Part shown: positions 19,306-29,200 of the stretch, one piece after another
Layout of the letters: each line of letters begins with the position of its first letter
Position numbering within the stretch: the stretch's first letter is position 1
Source of the DNA: Muribaculaceae bacterium
GTDB lineage: Bacteria > Bacteroidota > Bacteroidia > Bacteroidales > Muribaculaceae
NCBI GenBank assembly: GCA_022509165.1
Contig: JAFLTT010000005.1
Span: 152,737 to 216,736, forward strand
Reading direction: 5' to 3'
DNA length: 64,000 nt
Made by a program: the position numbers and the translations under genes
The notes under the pieces: model-generated
Told to the model about the DNA's origin: nothing
Seen by the model: only the letters and a program-made list of their open reading frames with translations
The model's database searches: none

Positions 19306-19313
19306 CAAATTTA
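19306..19313 (-). promoter_or_regulatory. -7 element of the DUF1599 / BT_3928 operon
   Basis: TAAATTTG on the minus strand, about 18 bp before the ATG at 19287, implying a very short leader. Confidence 0.5.
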
Positions 19314-19342
19314 CCAAAAAGAAAAGATTTTTTCATGTAAAA

Positions 19343-19374
19343 TTTGGATATGAATTAAAAACGATATAACTTTG
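19343..19374 (+). promoter_or_regulatory. Promoter of the tRNA cluster
   Basis: TTTG (19343-19346), 20-bp spacer, TAACTTTG (19367-19374): an ideal Bacteroidetes promoter 40 bp ahead of the first tRNA-Gly. Confidence 0.7.
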
Positions 19375-19414
19375 CAACGCAAAAACGGGAAGGGATCAAG
19401 CCTTCCGATTAAAT

Positions 19415-19487
<73 letters not shown>

Positions 19488-19528
19488 CCGAGAAAAATGA
19501 AATACAGCCCGAAGGAGATTTCCTTTAT

Positions 19529-19601
<73 letters not shown>

Positions 19602-19619
19602 CCAAGCTTCGGGCTTTAA

Positions 19620-19703
19620 GTCTAGGTGGTGAAATTGGTAGACACGCTACTTTGAGGGGGTAGTGGACGTTAGTCCGTGTGAGTTCGAGTCTCATCCTGG
19701 ACA
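19620..19703 (+). tRNA. tRNA-Leu (GAG)
   Basis: 84-nt class II tRNA with a long variable arm. Acceptor GTCTAGG/CCTGGAC; anticodon stem CTACT/GGTAG around the loop TTGAGGG, giving GAG. No CCA is encoded. It lies 16-18 bp after the second tRNA-Gly, in the same transcript. Confidence 0.93.
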
Positions 19704-19707
19704 CTTC

Positions 19708-19745
19708 AAAAGGGATGGATATTCACTGAATATTCATCCCTTTTT
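19708..19745 (+). terminator. Terminator of the tRNA cluster
   Basis: Stem AAAAGGGATG / CATCCCTTTT, with an inner ATATTCA/TGAATAT stem, followed by a T-run. Confidence 0.85.
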
Positions 19746-19757
19746 CGTTATCCGAAA

Positions 19758-19880
19758 ATCGTTTTTCGTTAATCGTTTATAGAAATTCGCTTTTCGTTAA
19801 TCGTTTACCGCTTATAATACTATTCTACTTATTGTTTACTGTTTACTGTTTAGTGTTTATAAACTTACTGTTTATTGTTT
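19758..19880. repeat. Degenerate short direct repeats
   Basis: TTTTCGTTAATCGTTTA appears twice (around 19763-19779 and 19791-19807). It is followed by a run of TTTACTG/TTTAGTG/TTTATTG heptamers to 19880. No coding potential; it sits between the tRNA terminator and the DUF4491 gene. Confidence 0.55.
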
Positions 19881-19891
19881 AAAATACCCTT

Positions 19892-20242
19892 ATGGACTCT
19901 ATAACCGATCTTTTATCAAACTACGGCCTCGCCGGATTATTCATAGGTCTTTGCACTTTCCTTATTATCGGACTCTTCCATCCTCTCGTGATTAAAGGAG
20001 AGTATTACTTCGGTGAAAAAATAAAATGGGCTTTCCTTGCAGGAGGCATCGTTTTCCTGTTCCTATCCATAGTAGCAAAAGGTCTGGTCTTATCAGCAAT
20101 ACTGGGTGTGACCTCCTTCAGTAGTTTCTGGGGTATCAAGGAAGTGACTGAACAGGTGCAAAGAGTAAAGAAGGGTTGGTTCCCGGCAAACCCTAAGCAT
20201 CCGGAACGCTATAATTCACCGGCTGAGGAACAACAATCATGA
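19892..20242 (+). CDS. DUF4491 small membrane protein
   Basis: 116 residues with three predicted membrane segments (GLAGLFIGLCTFLIIGLFHP; WAFLAGGIVFLFLSIVA; VLSAILGVTSFSSFWGI) and a basic cytoplasmic tail with KKGWFPANPKHP, the DUF4491 pattern. It is found mainly in Bacteroidetes and its function is unknown. A single gene with its own terminator. Confidence 0.85.
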   Translation: MDSITDLLSNYGLAGLFIGLCTFLIIGLFHPLVIKGEYYFGEKIKWAFLAGGIVFLFLSIVAKGLVLSAILGVTSFSSFWGIKEVTEQVQRVKKGWFPANPKHPERYNSPAEEQQS

Positions 20243-20247
20243 ATATT

Positions 20248-20267
20248 AAAGGGCCATGTGGCCCTTT
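20248..20267 (+). terminator. Terminator after the DUF4491 gene
   Basis: AAAGGGCCA / TGGCCCTTT palindrome followed by CTTTCTATT; convergent with aguB and may serve both strands. Confidence 0.75.
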
Positions 20268-20282
20268 CTTTCTATTCCTCTC

Positions 20283-21170
20283 CTAATCCTTAAACCGGCA
20301 CGTGAGGTCGTGATAGCAATCGATACGACGGTCGCGCAAGAAAGGCCACCAATGCCTCACATTCTCTATGCGCTGGAAATCTATCTCCACAATTGCTTCC
20401 TCCGGAGCTGAGTCACTGCACATATGTAGGATTTCACCTTGAGGACCACTAACAAAACTTGACCCCCAGAAATCTATTCCGGCTGTATGACCGGTGGGAT
20501 CTTCTTCAAATCCATATCTGTTGACACTTATCACCGGCAAACCGTTGGCTATGCCGTGTGCCCTCTGTATTGTGATCCATGCATCGCGCTGTCTCTTCTT
20601 CTCTTCAATATCATCTTCCGGATTCCAACCGATAGCAGTGGGATAAATAAGTAGTTCCGCACCTTTGAGAGCCATAATCCTTGCTGCCTCAGGATACCAT
20701 TGGTCCCAACATACAAGCACTCCCAGACGGCCCACACTGGTATCTACCGGTTCAAAACCGAGATCGCCGGGCGTGAAATAAAATTTTTCATAAAATCCGG
20801 GATCATCAGGAATATGCATCTTGCGGTATTTACCTGCCAGACTGCCATCGGAATCAAATACTAAGGCTGTGTTGTGATATAGGCCCGGAGCTCTTTTCTC
20901 AAACGCACTCGTCACCAGTACCACATTGTTTTTGCGTGCCTCCTCCGCATAGAAATCGATAAAATCATCTAAGGAGGTGGCGTACTTGAAATTCTCCACA
21001 TCTTCACACTGGCAGAAATATGGTGAATCATGTAGCTCGGAAAGCACTATCAGTTTTGCCCCGTCGGAAGCCAGATTCTCTATCAAAGTATGGTTGCGCT
21101 GACGGTTGAGCTCTACATTATCGTCAAAAGACCTCTGCACAATTCCGATGTTGAGATTTCTTTCTTTCAT
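20283..21170 (-). CDS. aguB: N-carbamoylputrescine amidase
   Basis: Nitrilase-superfamily enzyme that hydrolyses N-carbamoylputrescine to putrescine, CO2 and ammonia. The Glu-Lys-Cys triad is visible: LSELHDSPYF (Glu), YRKMHIPDDPGFYEKFYF (Lys), and LVCWDQWYPEAAR (Cys). IGWNPEDD and the C-terminal RHWWPFLRDRRID are typical of AguB. 295 residues is the usual length. It follows agmatine deiminase by 65 bp, completing the two-step agmatine-to-putrescine route. Confidence 0.95.
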   Translation of the reverse strand: MKERNLNIGIVQRSFDDNVELNRQRNHTLIENLASDGAKLIVLSELHDSPYFCQCEDVENFKYATSLDDFIDFYAEEARKNNVVLVTSAFEKRAPGLYHNTALVFDSDGSLAGKYRKMHIPDDPGFYEKFYFTPGDLGFEPVDTSVGRLGVLVCWDQWYPEAARIMALKGAELLIYPTAIGWNPEDDIEEKKRQRDAWITIQRAHGIANGLPVISVNRYGFEEDPTGHTAGIDFWGSSFVSGPQGEILHMCSDSAPEEAIVEIDFQRIENVRHWWPFLRDRRIDCYHDLTCRFKD

Positions 21171-21235
21171 TATTTCCTTTTAAATAAATGGTTAATCCTT
21201 ATTATGAGTCATGGGTATATGGTATGTTGACGGCA

Positions 21236-22270
21236 TCATCCGAGCCATCCTAATACACCTTTGGGCAACTGCATAGTGGCACAATGCAGTGATCCATGCT
21301 GCTTAATGAGAGTAAGACATTCTATACCCACCACTTTATGCTCCGGGAAGGCTATCTTCATGGTCTGCATGGCCAGTTCGTCATTGTGTGGCTGATTGTA
21401 AGTGGGCATGAATATCACCGAATCAGTCACAAGATAATTAGCGTAAGTGGCCGGTAATCGGTGTTTCTCTTCATCATAGATAGCATCAGGGAGAGGTAGC
21501 TCCACCAGATTAAATGCTTCTCCTTCGGCATTTCTGAACATTGTAAGCTGTGCCCTCATTTTCAGAAGTTCCTCAAATTGAGGGTCGTCCATATTTCTGC
21601 AACCGGTAAAGAGGATTGTATTTTCCGGTGCCATTCGAGCCAGAGTGTCTATGTGAGAATCCGTGTCATCCCCCATCAGAGCTCCGTAATCAAGAAACAG
21701 CACATGCTGGGCTCCTATCCTTTTTCGCAACTGCTTGTCGGCCTCATTCTTCGTAAGACCACCATTGCGGTTGGGAGAACACAGGCAACGCGTTGTGGTA
21801 AGCACCGTACCTTTACCATCAGTGTCTATCGAACCTCCTTCAAGAATAAAGTCTCTTTCATTCCTGTAGATTCCTTTCGTATAAACTGCTTTATCATTCA
21901 ATTGAAGGTTGACCAAATTATCTTTATCGGCAGCGAATTTAAGTCCCCAACCGTTGAAGCCGAAATCAAGGGCACGGAGATCGCCGTGTTTTAAAATTGT
22001 GATAGGGCCGTAATCTCGCGTCCAAGTGTCGTTGTATTCGGCTTCAAGGAATGTGATATCCTTCAAGGCCTTTTTGTCAAACAATTTCTCCGCTTCTTTT
22101 ACTTTCCGGCATAACAGCACTATATGGCAGCCGTTGGCCACCATTGTCTCTACGAGTCGTTTATATTGCTGCAGGGCTTCAGGTAATATATAATTCCAGT
22201 CGGTTTCTTCATGCGGAAGTGCCATGAGGATACCGTCGGCAGGTACCCATTCCTCCAAAAATTCTTTCAT
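21236..22270 (-). CDS. aguA: Agmatine deiminase
   Basis: Converts agmatine to N-carbamoylputrescine and ammonia. Peptidyl-arginine-deiminase-fold motifs: NDTWTRDYGPI, FILEGGSIDTDGKGT, GDDTDSHIDTLAR, and the late catalytic Cys in KQHGSLHCATMQLP. 344 residues is normal. A possible -7 box TATCTTTG lies on the minus strand at 22291-22298. It forms a unit with aguB. Confidence 0.95.
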   Translation of the reverse strand: MKEFLEEWVPADGILMALPHEETDWNYILPEALQQYKRLVETMVANGCHIVLLCRKVKEAEKLFDKKALKDITFLEAEYNDTWTRDYGPITILKHGDLRALDFGFNGWGLKFAADKDNLVNLQLNDKAVYTKGIYRNERDFILEGGSIDTDGKGTVLTTTRCLCSPNRNGGLTKNEADKQLRKRIGAQHVLFLDYGALMGDDTDSHIDTLARMAPENTILFTGCRNMDDPQFEELLKMRAQLTMFRNAEGEAFNLVELPLPDAIYDEEKHRLPATYANYLVTDSVIFMPTYNQPHNDELAMQTMKIAFPEHKVVGIECLTLIKQHGSLHCATMQLPKGVLGWLG

Positions 22271-22406
22271 ATCATAATCTTTGTGCGATGCAAAGATACA
22301 AAAGGAAAAGTTAAAGGGGAAATATCATCCTGCATGATTATCTCCCCTTTAGATTTACTTTACTCAAATCCGTGGGTATTCACCCGGACTTGAAATGGCG
22401 GGACCA

Positions 22407-24848
22407 CTATTTTACCATAACTTTCTTGCCATTTATTATATAGATTCCTCGGTCAAGTGTGGTCACCACATTGGAGTCAGTGCCGACATAAATCTTCCGG
22501 CCATCTACCGAATAGATGGAATATTTACCCGCGCCATCCGATGAAAGGGAAGATACTCCTTGATTACTGAGATCGAATCTCACCATCATTTTTTCATTGA
22601 ATCCGCCGTCAGGTCCCCACACCTCTATACGGTAGTCTTTATCCGGTTCTGCATCATCAAATATCACTGAGATATTGAAAACCTGTTCCTCTCCGGCATA
22701 TAAATCGGGGATAGCATCGAAATGCTTGTGAAATACTGTGTAATAATCGCCGGAACTCAATGGCATCTGGATGGCAAGCATCAGGGTTTGGTTCAATGTA
22801 CCCTCCAATACCTTTACCAGCAGGTTAGCCTCGAATTCATTGCCCTCGATTATATATACATCCCCATCTTTTTGGGCTCCTACGATTGTAAGTTCAGATT
22901 CTATCTTTGCAGTGTTGTCAGGTTTTGGGAGCACTGTCACTGTCTCTTCTATCCCATCCACATAAACTCCTTCCCAGTTGTCATACAACTTTAAGGTGAA
23001 TTCCGTGGCTTCTGTTACCCCTTCGCTACCATTTTCCTTATACCATTGCACTGAAGTCCAGGTCTGCGACAATGATGACGAAGCATCTACATTCACGCTG
23101 TAATTTTCCATCTTATAACTCTCTTTGCCGCTTGAATCAAACAGCACTGCACTATAGTTTCTTGTCAAGGATTGTGTGCCCGGGTTACTGAAGACTGCAC
23201 TGAACTTCACAGGCATGTCATAATAGATAGTTGAGGTCTCCACCTTGAAATCTTCTACCGAAAGGTCCCATGGCGTGTAGTTTTCCAGTTGATATCCCTC
23301 TGAGGTCTTCATTATTGTCACATAGTTATATTTCCCCGGCATGGCACATGCTTCAGTCCATTCCGAATAATCTCCGGCTGTGATATAAGTGGCAATGATG
23401 AAATCATAACTATCACCTTCCGTCATGTTCACTTTAGTGAGATCCACATCGGTTCCATCCTCGTCCCAATGAAAATAACTTCCCTGCTTGGCTTCCAGAT
23501 TTTTCTTGCTGCTTTCAAAATATTGTACAGGCTCTGAGGAATCTGATATATTTGTCACCATTACTCCGAATGTGATGGTCACCGGATCCGGGTCGATATA
23601 TTGTAAACCGGTTTCGCTTCCGGTAAGGCTAAGAGAAAGTACATTGTCAGTAATTTTTCCCGTCACGCTGCCAAACTGCATTACCTGCCGGCTTATATCA
23701 GCAGAATTATCAGGAGATATACCCAAGATAATTTGTTGCCCAAGGTTATATCCTCCGGCTGCACCCCCTATTCCGAATTCATCAGGGTTGAGAGCATCAA
23801 GAAGGTAGTAGCCGTCGCTCATGCCTCCCCAGCCCCAATTAAGATGGAAATAGCCGTTGCCGTCATATCCGTCGCATATGAAGGAGTGACCGCCATCCAA
23901 TGCCGAACCGTTATAAACCACCGGACCGACCTTGCTGAGATTTTCATAGATCATCTCAGCCCACTCTTCATAGGTGCGGAACTTTCGTGTCTGTATATTT
24001 ATACCTTCACTGTATCCGAAATATTGGGTCAGAGCACTGGCTATCTCGCTGCCATTTGCTCCGGACTCTCCTTTGCCGTAATCCATTTTTACGGAATATC
24101 CGCAGGCTTTCATCAGATATGCTACAGCATCTTCTTCATCGGCATTATAGCTGCCCGGATAATAAGTGGTCAGCATCTCGTCCCATTGAAAAGGCTGTGA
24201 GCCAAAATTCATGGTATAAGTGCCACTGTCGTCGAACTTATAGCTTATCTCTCCATGCCCTATTTCCGGATATTGGAAATAATACATCACCTGAGCCATG
24301 GATGTGGCCACACACCCGGTTACACTCTGGCTCTCCTTTCCATCAGGAGATATGGTGAAGCAATATTTATTGTAAGGCGATCCCTGATTCCATTTGGTCT
24401 TTATAAGCGGAGATATAGCGGGCATCCCATTCAATGGTGAATCCGAACGGGTGTTATTCATTTTATAATTGCTTTTTCTCAGGAATTCAATCTGTCGGCC
24501 ATATTCTTCAAGCCAATATTTCAATTGTGGCGGAATATTGGAAGCATCAAACACACCATGGTCGGAATAGCCTAATAACGCCGGAGCCACATCATCCGCA
24601 CCGGTCACCAGGAATCCCTCAGTCATATCGTTTTGAAAAACATACAGCGCGGCTTCTTTATCCGGAGCATCCAGAGTATAGACATGCCTGTAAGCATCTG
24701 TTTTATCTGCACTTCGAGTGTTTAAAATTGGATTATAACCCTCCCTTTCCAATCGCTCTAAGGCTTGCTGAGGACTAAGTGTATTACTAAAAACCGGAGT
24801 GGCACACAGGGTTAAAAGCAATAAGGATGGATAGTAGAATTTTTTCAT
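22407..24848 (-). CDS. Secreted C10 (streptopain-like) cysteine protease with T9SS-like tail
   Basis: 813 residues. Signal peptide 1-21, Spi-type prodomain to ~140 (LERLEREGYNPILN; GFLVTGADDVAPALLGYS), then the C10 catalytic domain with Cys179 in VTGCVATSMAQVMYYF and His321 in DGGHSFICDGY. Beta-sandwich domains follow, and the C-terminal ~70 residues (YSIYSVDGRKIYVG ... LDRGIYIINGKKV) match T9SS-type sorting tails. Members are secreted or surface proteases of gut and oral Bacteroidales. It stands alone with no inhibitor gene beside it. Confidence 0.92.
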   Translation of the reverse strand: MKKFYYPSLLLLTLCATPVFSNTLSPQQALERLEREGYNPILNTRSADKTDAYRHVYTLDAPDKEAALYVFQNDMTEGFLVTGADDVAPALLGYSDHGVFDASNIPPQLKYWLEEYGRQIEFLRKSNYKMNNTRSDSPLNGMPAISPLIKTKWNQGSPYNKYCFTISPDGKESQSVTGCVATSMAQVMYYFQYPEIGHGEISYKFDDSGTYTMNFGSQPFQWDEMLTTYYPGSYNADEEDAVAYLMKACGYSVKMDYGKGESGANGSEIASALTQYFGYSEGINIQTRKFRTYEEWAEMIYENLSKVGPVVYNGSALDGGHSFICDGYDGNGYFHLNWGWGGMSDGYYLLDALNPDEFGIGGAAGGYNLGQQIILGISPDNSADISRQVMQFGSVTGKITDNVLSLSLTGSETGLQYIDPDPVTITFGVMVTNISDSSEPVQYFESSKKNLEAKQGSYFHWDEDGTDVDLTKVNMTEGDSYDFIIATYITAGDYSEWTEACAMPGKYNYVTIMKTSEGYQLENYTPWDLSVEDFKVETSTIYYDMPVKFSAVFSNPGTQSLTRNYSAVLFDSSGKESYKMENYSVNVDASSSLSQTWTSVQWYKENGSEGVTEATEFTLKLYDNWEGVYVDGIEETVTVLPKPDNTAKIESELTIVGAQKDGDVYIIEGNEFEANLLVKVLEGTLNQTLMLAIQMPLSSGDYYTVFHKHFDAIPDLYAGEEQVFNISVIFDDAEPDKDYRIEVWGPDGGFNEKMMVRFDLSNQGVSSLSSDGAGKYSIYSVDGRKIYVGTDSNVVTTLDRGIYIINGKKVMVK

Positions 24849-24963
24849 AATATCAGGAATTAAAATGATGTCATATTACTGATTAACAAATAAGTATCCT
24901 CTTTTGGTTCATTCCCTTCCTCCCTTTACCCCAAATAATTGACTAAACCTCACCCCCTGATGT

Positions 24964-25000
24964 GATTAGACTCCATTTTATTAAATGAATCATTTTCGAT
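24964..25000. repeat. Relic of the surface-gene 3' flank
   Basis: The stretch containing AGACTCCATTTTATTAAATG and the following AATC-TTTTCGATT closely matches the 3' flank and stop region of the two Big_2/T9SS genes (25912-25947 and 32982-33017). It is a third, decayed copy just upstream of the first NYN gene. No coding remnant is attached. Confidence 0.5.
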
Positions 25001-25014
25001 TAAGCCCTGCTTAA

Positions 25015-25046
25015 TTTGGTGGAAATTAAAAAATAGTTTATATTTG
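25015..25046 (+). promoter_or_regulatory. Promoter of the first NYN gene
   Basis: TTTG (25015-25018), 20-bp spacer, TATATTTG (25039-25046): a canonical promoter. Transcription should begin near 25053, so the hairpin leader is transcribed. Confidence 0.7.
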
Positions 25047-25052
25047 CAATAT

Positions 25053-25115
25053 AAAAGCAACGCCCTGTTTTCTTGCAGGGAATAGGCCGCTTACGAGCGG
25101 CTTTTTTTGTAGCAT
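25053..25115 (+). ncRNA. Two-hairpin leader with terminator before the NYN gene
   Basis: Within ~63 nt lie a first hairpin (CCCTG 25063-25067 / CAGGG 25076-25080) and a second (GCCGCT 25086-25091, loop TACG, AGCGGC 25096-25101). A run of seven T follows and ends 8 bp before the ATG. The second element is a textbook intrinsic terminator, so most transcripts should end here as a ~55-nt RNA unless antitermination occurs. The second NYN gene has the same layout with unrelated stem sequences. Confidence 0.65.
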
Positions 25116-25769
25116 ATGGAAAAGGTGAAAAGAGTAACATTCTATATAGACGGCTTCAATTTCTATTTCGGATTGAAGCGAACTAAATATATGGATCCTG
25201 CATGGAAGAAATTTTACTGGATTGATGTGGTTAAACTTTGTGAAAGTTTTCTTGGAGAAGGACAAGTATTAGAAAAAGTAATTTATTTTACTGCGTCGCC
25301 GTTGAGTCCGCAAAAGAATAGTCGTCAAAGTGCCTTTTTAAATGCGAATAAACTAATAAATGGAAATCGTTTTGAAATAGTTCGAGGGAAATATCTTGAA
25401 AAACACATTATCTGTCCTTATTGTAAGGGTGATATCTCAAGACCTGAAGAGAAAAAGACTGATGTCAATATTTCAATTCGGATGGTTGAGGATTGTGTGA
25501 TGAATGCCACTGATATCGTAGCTTTGGTCAGTGCGGATAGTGATTTAGTTCCTCCCATAGAATTAATACAAAGAAGATTTCCTAATGTAGGTATAAAAGT
25601 TTATTTTCCACCATCCAATTTCAGCAATGATTTGAAGGATAATTTGATTCATCATAGAAGTAAACCGGTATTAATGATAAAAAATCTTAGAAGATTTCAA
25701 ACTGCTGTAATGCCGGAAATAGTTTCTAAGGATGGGAAGACCTATACCATTCCTGATAAATGGAAATGA
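25116..25769 (+). CDS. NYN-domain ribonuclease, copy 1
   Basis: 217 residues, a PIN-like NYN (LabA/DUF88) fold. Acidic metal-binding residues are in place: Asp12 in FYIDGFN, Asp116 in EEKKTDVNIS, and Asp141/Asp143 in SADSDLVPP. A CPYC pair at 100-103 may be half of a zinc knuckle. The C-terminal GKTYTIPDKWK is identical in the second copy. NYN proteins are usually RNases; the target here is unknown. The gene is read through a terminator-like leader and is tail-to-tail with a surface protein gene. Confidence 0.85.
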   Translation: MEKVKRVTFYIDGFNFYFGLKRTKYMDPAWKKFYWIDVVKLCESFLGEGQVLEKVIYFTASPLSPQKNSRQSAFLNANKLINGNRFEIVRGKYLEKHIICPYCKGDISRPEEKKTDVNISIRMVEDCVMNATDIVALVSADSDLVPPIELIQRRFPNVGIKVYFPPSNFSNDLKDNLIHHRSKPVLMIKNLRRFQTAVMPEIVSKDGKTYTIPDKWK

Positions 25770-26269
25770 TTTGATGGATAAGATATCAAAAAATTAAATA
25801 AGCATCAGTAAGAGCCTCCTATCAGCATAAACAACTTTAGCATACAATTAGAATAAACAACTGCAGCCTGCTGTCAGAATAAAAATTGTGGAGTCTGACC
25901 TTTGTTTAGATCAGACTCCATTTTAGTAAATGAATCTTTTCAGATTGAGATTTTGTATCTCTCTTTGCCGGAAACTATGATGTAGATACCTTTATGGAGA
26001 GTTTTAAGTTCTCCAACTTTGCAATCCCTCTTTATCAAAACTCCATCAGTTGTATAAACTGATAAACTGTTATCAGGATTGGCAAACAATCTTTCCAAAC
26101 CGGAAGATTTCTGAACTGTTACCTCACAAGTTGCAGATACATCTCCACATCGGGCGGTTATAATTGCCTTGCCGACTGAAAGAGCAGTAACCTCCCCTTC
26201 TTCCGAAACTGTGGCAACACTTTCATCTGAAGAACTCCATTCCACACTCTTATCCGTAGCATCCTCAGG
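25734..26269. repeat. ~535-bp duplicated segment, copy 1
   Basis: Runs from the last codons of the NYN gene through the intergenic terminator and the 3' end of the convergent surface gene. It is nearly identical to 32806-33339, including the non-coding part. It marks the edge of a duplicated NYN/surface-gene unit, or a gene-conversion tract. Confidence 0.85.
25889..25920. terminator. Bidirectional terminator, NYN copy 1 / surface gene
   Basis: Ten-bp perfect stem TGGAGTCTGA / TCAGACTCCA, with an A-tract on the left and a T-run on the right. The equivalent at 32959-32990 has two mismatches in the stem. Confidence 0.75.
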
Positions 26270-29200
26270 TAAAATAGTAGCCTCTAATTCAACTGTTTCA
26301 TTAATATAAAGTTCTACCTGGTTTTTATTAAGTATTATCTCCTCTGCTATAATTATACTTGATTTTGTAATTCTAAATGACTTAGCGGATTCAATTTCTC
26401 CAAAATTATTATAAATATTTGTTATGACAATTAAATCTCCATCCGGAAGAGATGACACATTAATGGAGTATGGCGAATTTGAGAGACTTTGTGATGAAAT
26501 TCTTTTTCTTTGGTCGTAAAGATTTGAACCTGAGATTTCCATTCCACTTTCCTCATGAATAACTCTATATTCAAAATTGAACTCCTTACCTTCTACGGAA
26601 TTAATTTTAAGATAGAGCATATCATTATCATCCATCTCGGCAAATAAGATATATTTAGAATCATCATCATCGGGTTCAAAAATCAAGGTTTCGACCAGAT
26701 TAAAAGTCCTGCTGTTTAAAGCCTTGTCTGAAGCGCTTATTTCAGCTAATCCCCAAATACCTGGCACTGAACCCGGAGCCAAAGTACACTGGGCTATGAC
26801 ATGTTCCCATTCATGGGCATTTTTATCCCAATAATTATGTTTACCGGACACTCCATATACAAAAGAATATTGACCTCCCTGGGGATCTCTTAAAGTTAAG
26901 GTTCCACCTTCCACCCCTGACTTATCATCTCTCACAAATAGTGATATAGAAACTTTTGTTTCCCCGTTTGGTGCTTCCGGATTTGTAGGTTCAGCATAAA
27001 TAGTGACTCTATTTAAATCCACTTCCGGCATTACAGTGTCAGGGTCAGGGGTTATTACTTCTTGATATTTTATTGGTTCATCGTCAGGGAATAATACCCA
27101 GCAGCCATTCCCTGCAGGATCATAGGCGGCAATTGAACCGACAAAATATTCCCCAGACCTAAAATAAGGCATTATTTCGAGTTTAGTATCAATCCATCCT
27201 CCTTTGGGGTTAATTGGATCTACAAGATTTCCCCATGCAGCTCGGCCATACTGGTCAGCATCTTTTATGCCTATTCCCATATAACTTCCGATAATCATCC
27301 TGTCGTCATAAGCTTTAAACATTGGTCTTAAAATTTGAATTGGATGACCTTCGGAATCTGTGGAATCATAAAGTTCATATTTAAGAGAACCTTCCTCATA
27401 TTCGGGCGTCCATAAATCTTCATCACTATTATTGATCTGTAGTTTCCAGACATAATCATTTGCACTACTTGAAAATCTGGCATTACCATTTTCATCGCTT
27501 AAAGCAATAGAATATGCTGACCAATCTCCACTTTTGGTATTTTTTTGGACTGTCACCTCTCCCCTAAGATGAAATTGATCACCATCGACTGGAGAAATGG
27601 CTAAATCATAATAATGGCCTTTTTTTACACCATGTTGATCAAGGAATTGGGGACTAAAAATTCTTGTCCAGCCGGATGAAGCTCCATCCTGACAACCTTC
27701 CACATGGTTTAACCAAACATCTAATGTCACCTTCTTATCTTCATCAGGTGCTCCTATGGCATTAACTTCAATTTTAGTAATTTTTCCCGGATAATCATAA
27801 TCAGGCCATAAATTAAATACTTCAAATGTGAATTGATCAGGAATTTTCGAAATATATTTAACACCATGCATAATATAATTACAGATGAAATCATATTTTT
27901 CGGTATTTCTTGAACGAAGCCATTCGGGATCTTTCAGATAATAGGCTATTGATTCTGCCATATCCTCATCAGGGTTATGATCATGTGCGTATTGAGAAAC
28001 AAATCCTGTGGAATCTTCAGTCGCCCAGGTATATTCATTTTCCCCAACCGGAATCTTATACCATTTGCCAATCTCTATCCATTTTGACTTGATTTCCTCG
28101 TTAAAAGTAAAGGCCCATAAGAAATGTGTTTTTTCATGTAGGATAAGTCTTTGGGTATCGAAATGTTCGTTATTCCCACCAAATGCTTTATCCATAAACT
28201 CTATATATCCTGTCTCCAATGGCCATGACACTGCGGCTGCATCAGGATAAATGGGATGGGGATGTGTATCCAGTCTACGTATCAAATATTTAAGATGATC
28301 TGTTTTATGGAAACCCTCCGGTAATTCTTCAAACATATTTATAATCGCCACCAATTCTGAGGGATGAAACATTTGGAAATGGTCAGCCGTTTCAAAAGTT
28401 GTCAACGATGTAAGAGTTTCATAATCTATATTAAGAACTTCACAGCCGAATCTATTTAATAAAATATGATTGACTATTTCAAGATTTTTACCAAAATCAG
28501 TTATATATTTAGTCATGGCATGATGCAAACGCTTAGAATAGAAGCGTCCTTTTACACCTTCGAGACTTACAAAATATGGATTTGCATATGTAAAGGCATC
28601 TTTAGAAATCTTTACTATTTTATTGCCATCCCCCATATCTGTTATTATCATATCATCAGGCAAAAGTTCTGAAGTAAGTAAAAACTGAGAATGAGGCCTT
28701 TCAGGATGGTATCCGGGTTCATTATCTTGTGAAGCAATTTCAAAAGTCTGCATTGTTTGCCATAACCTATACGCAAATTCTTCTGTCCATGCCTCCTCAT
28801 CATTAGAAAGTATAATCTGGAAATAGCTTAATAAATTATGTTGGGACGGAACATCTGCAGGTATTATCTGCTTTCCTAAAAATTCAATTTTAACTGGTTC
28901 ATTTACATTGCATGATGTGGTATATCCTGCCACAGTACCGTCTTCACCCCATTCAAAACGAAAATTTTCCGAATTTTCTTCATTTTTGGTGATTGAGAAT
29001 TTTAATGTGGTGGGAGGAAGGATATTTCCTGATTGGTCGATTTCTACCATGAGGGCTTGGGATGCTATATACCCATTAGCATTAACCCCCACAGTGTGTC
29101 TTCCAACCGGTACGTTTGTAAACTCATACTGTCCATTTGATGTAATGTTTTTTACATCCAAATATTCATTAGAAGAAATTGTCACCGTAGCTTGATCTCC

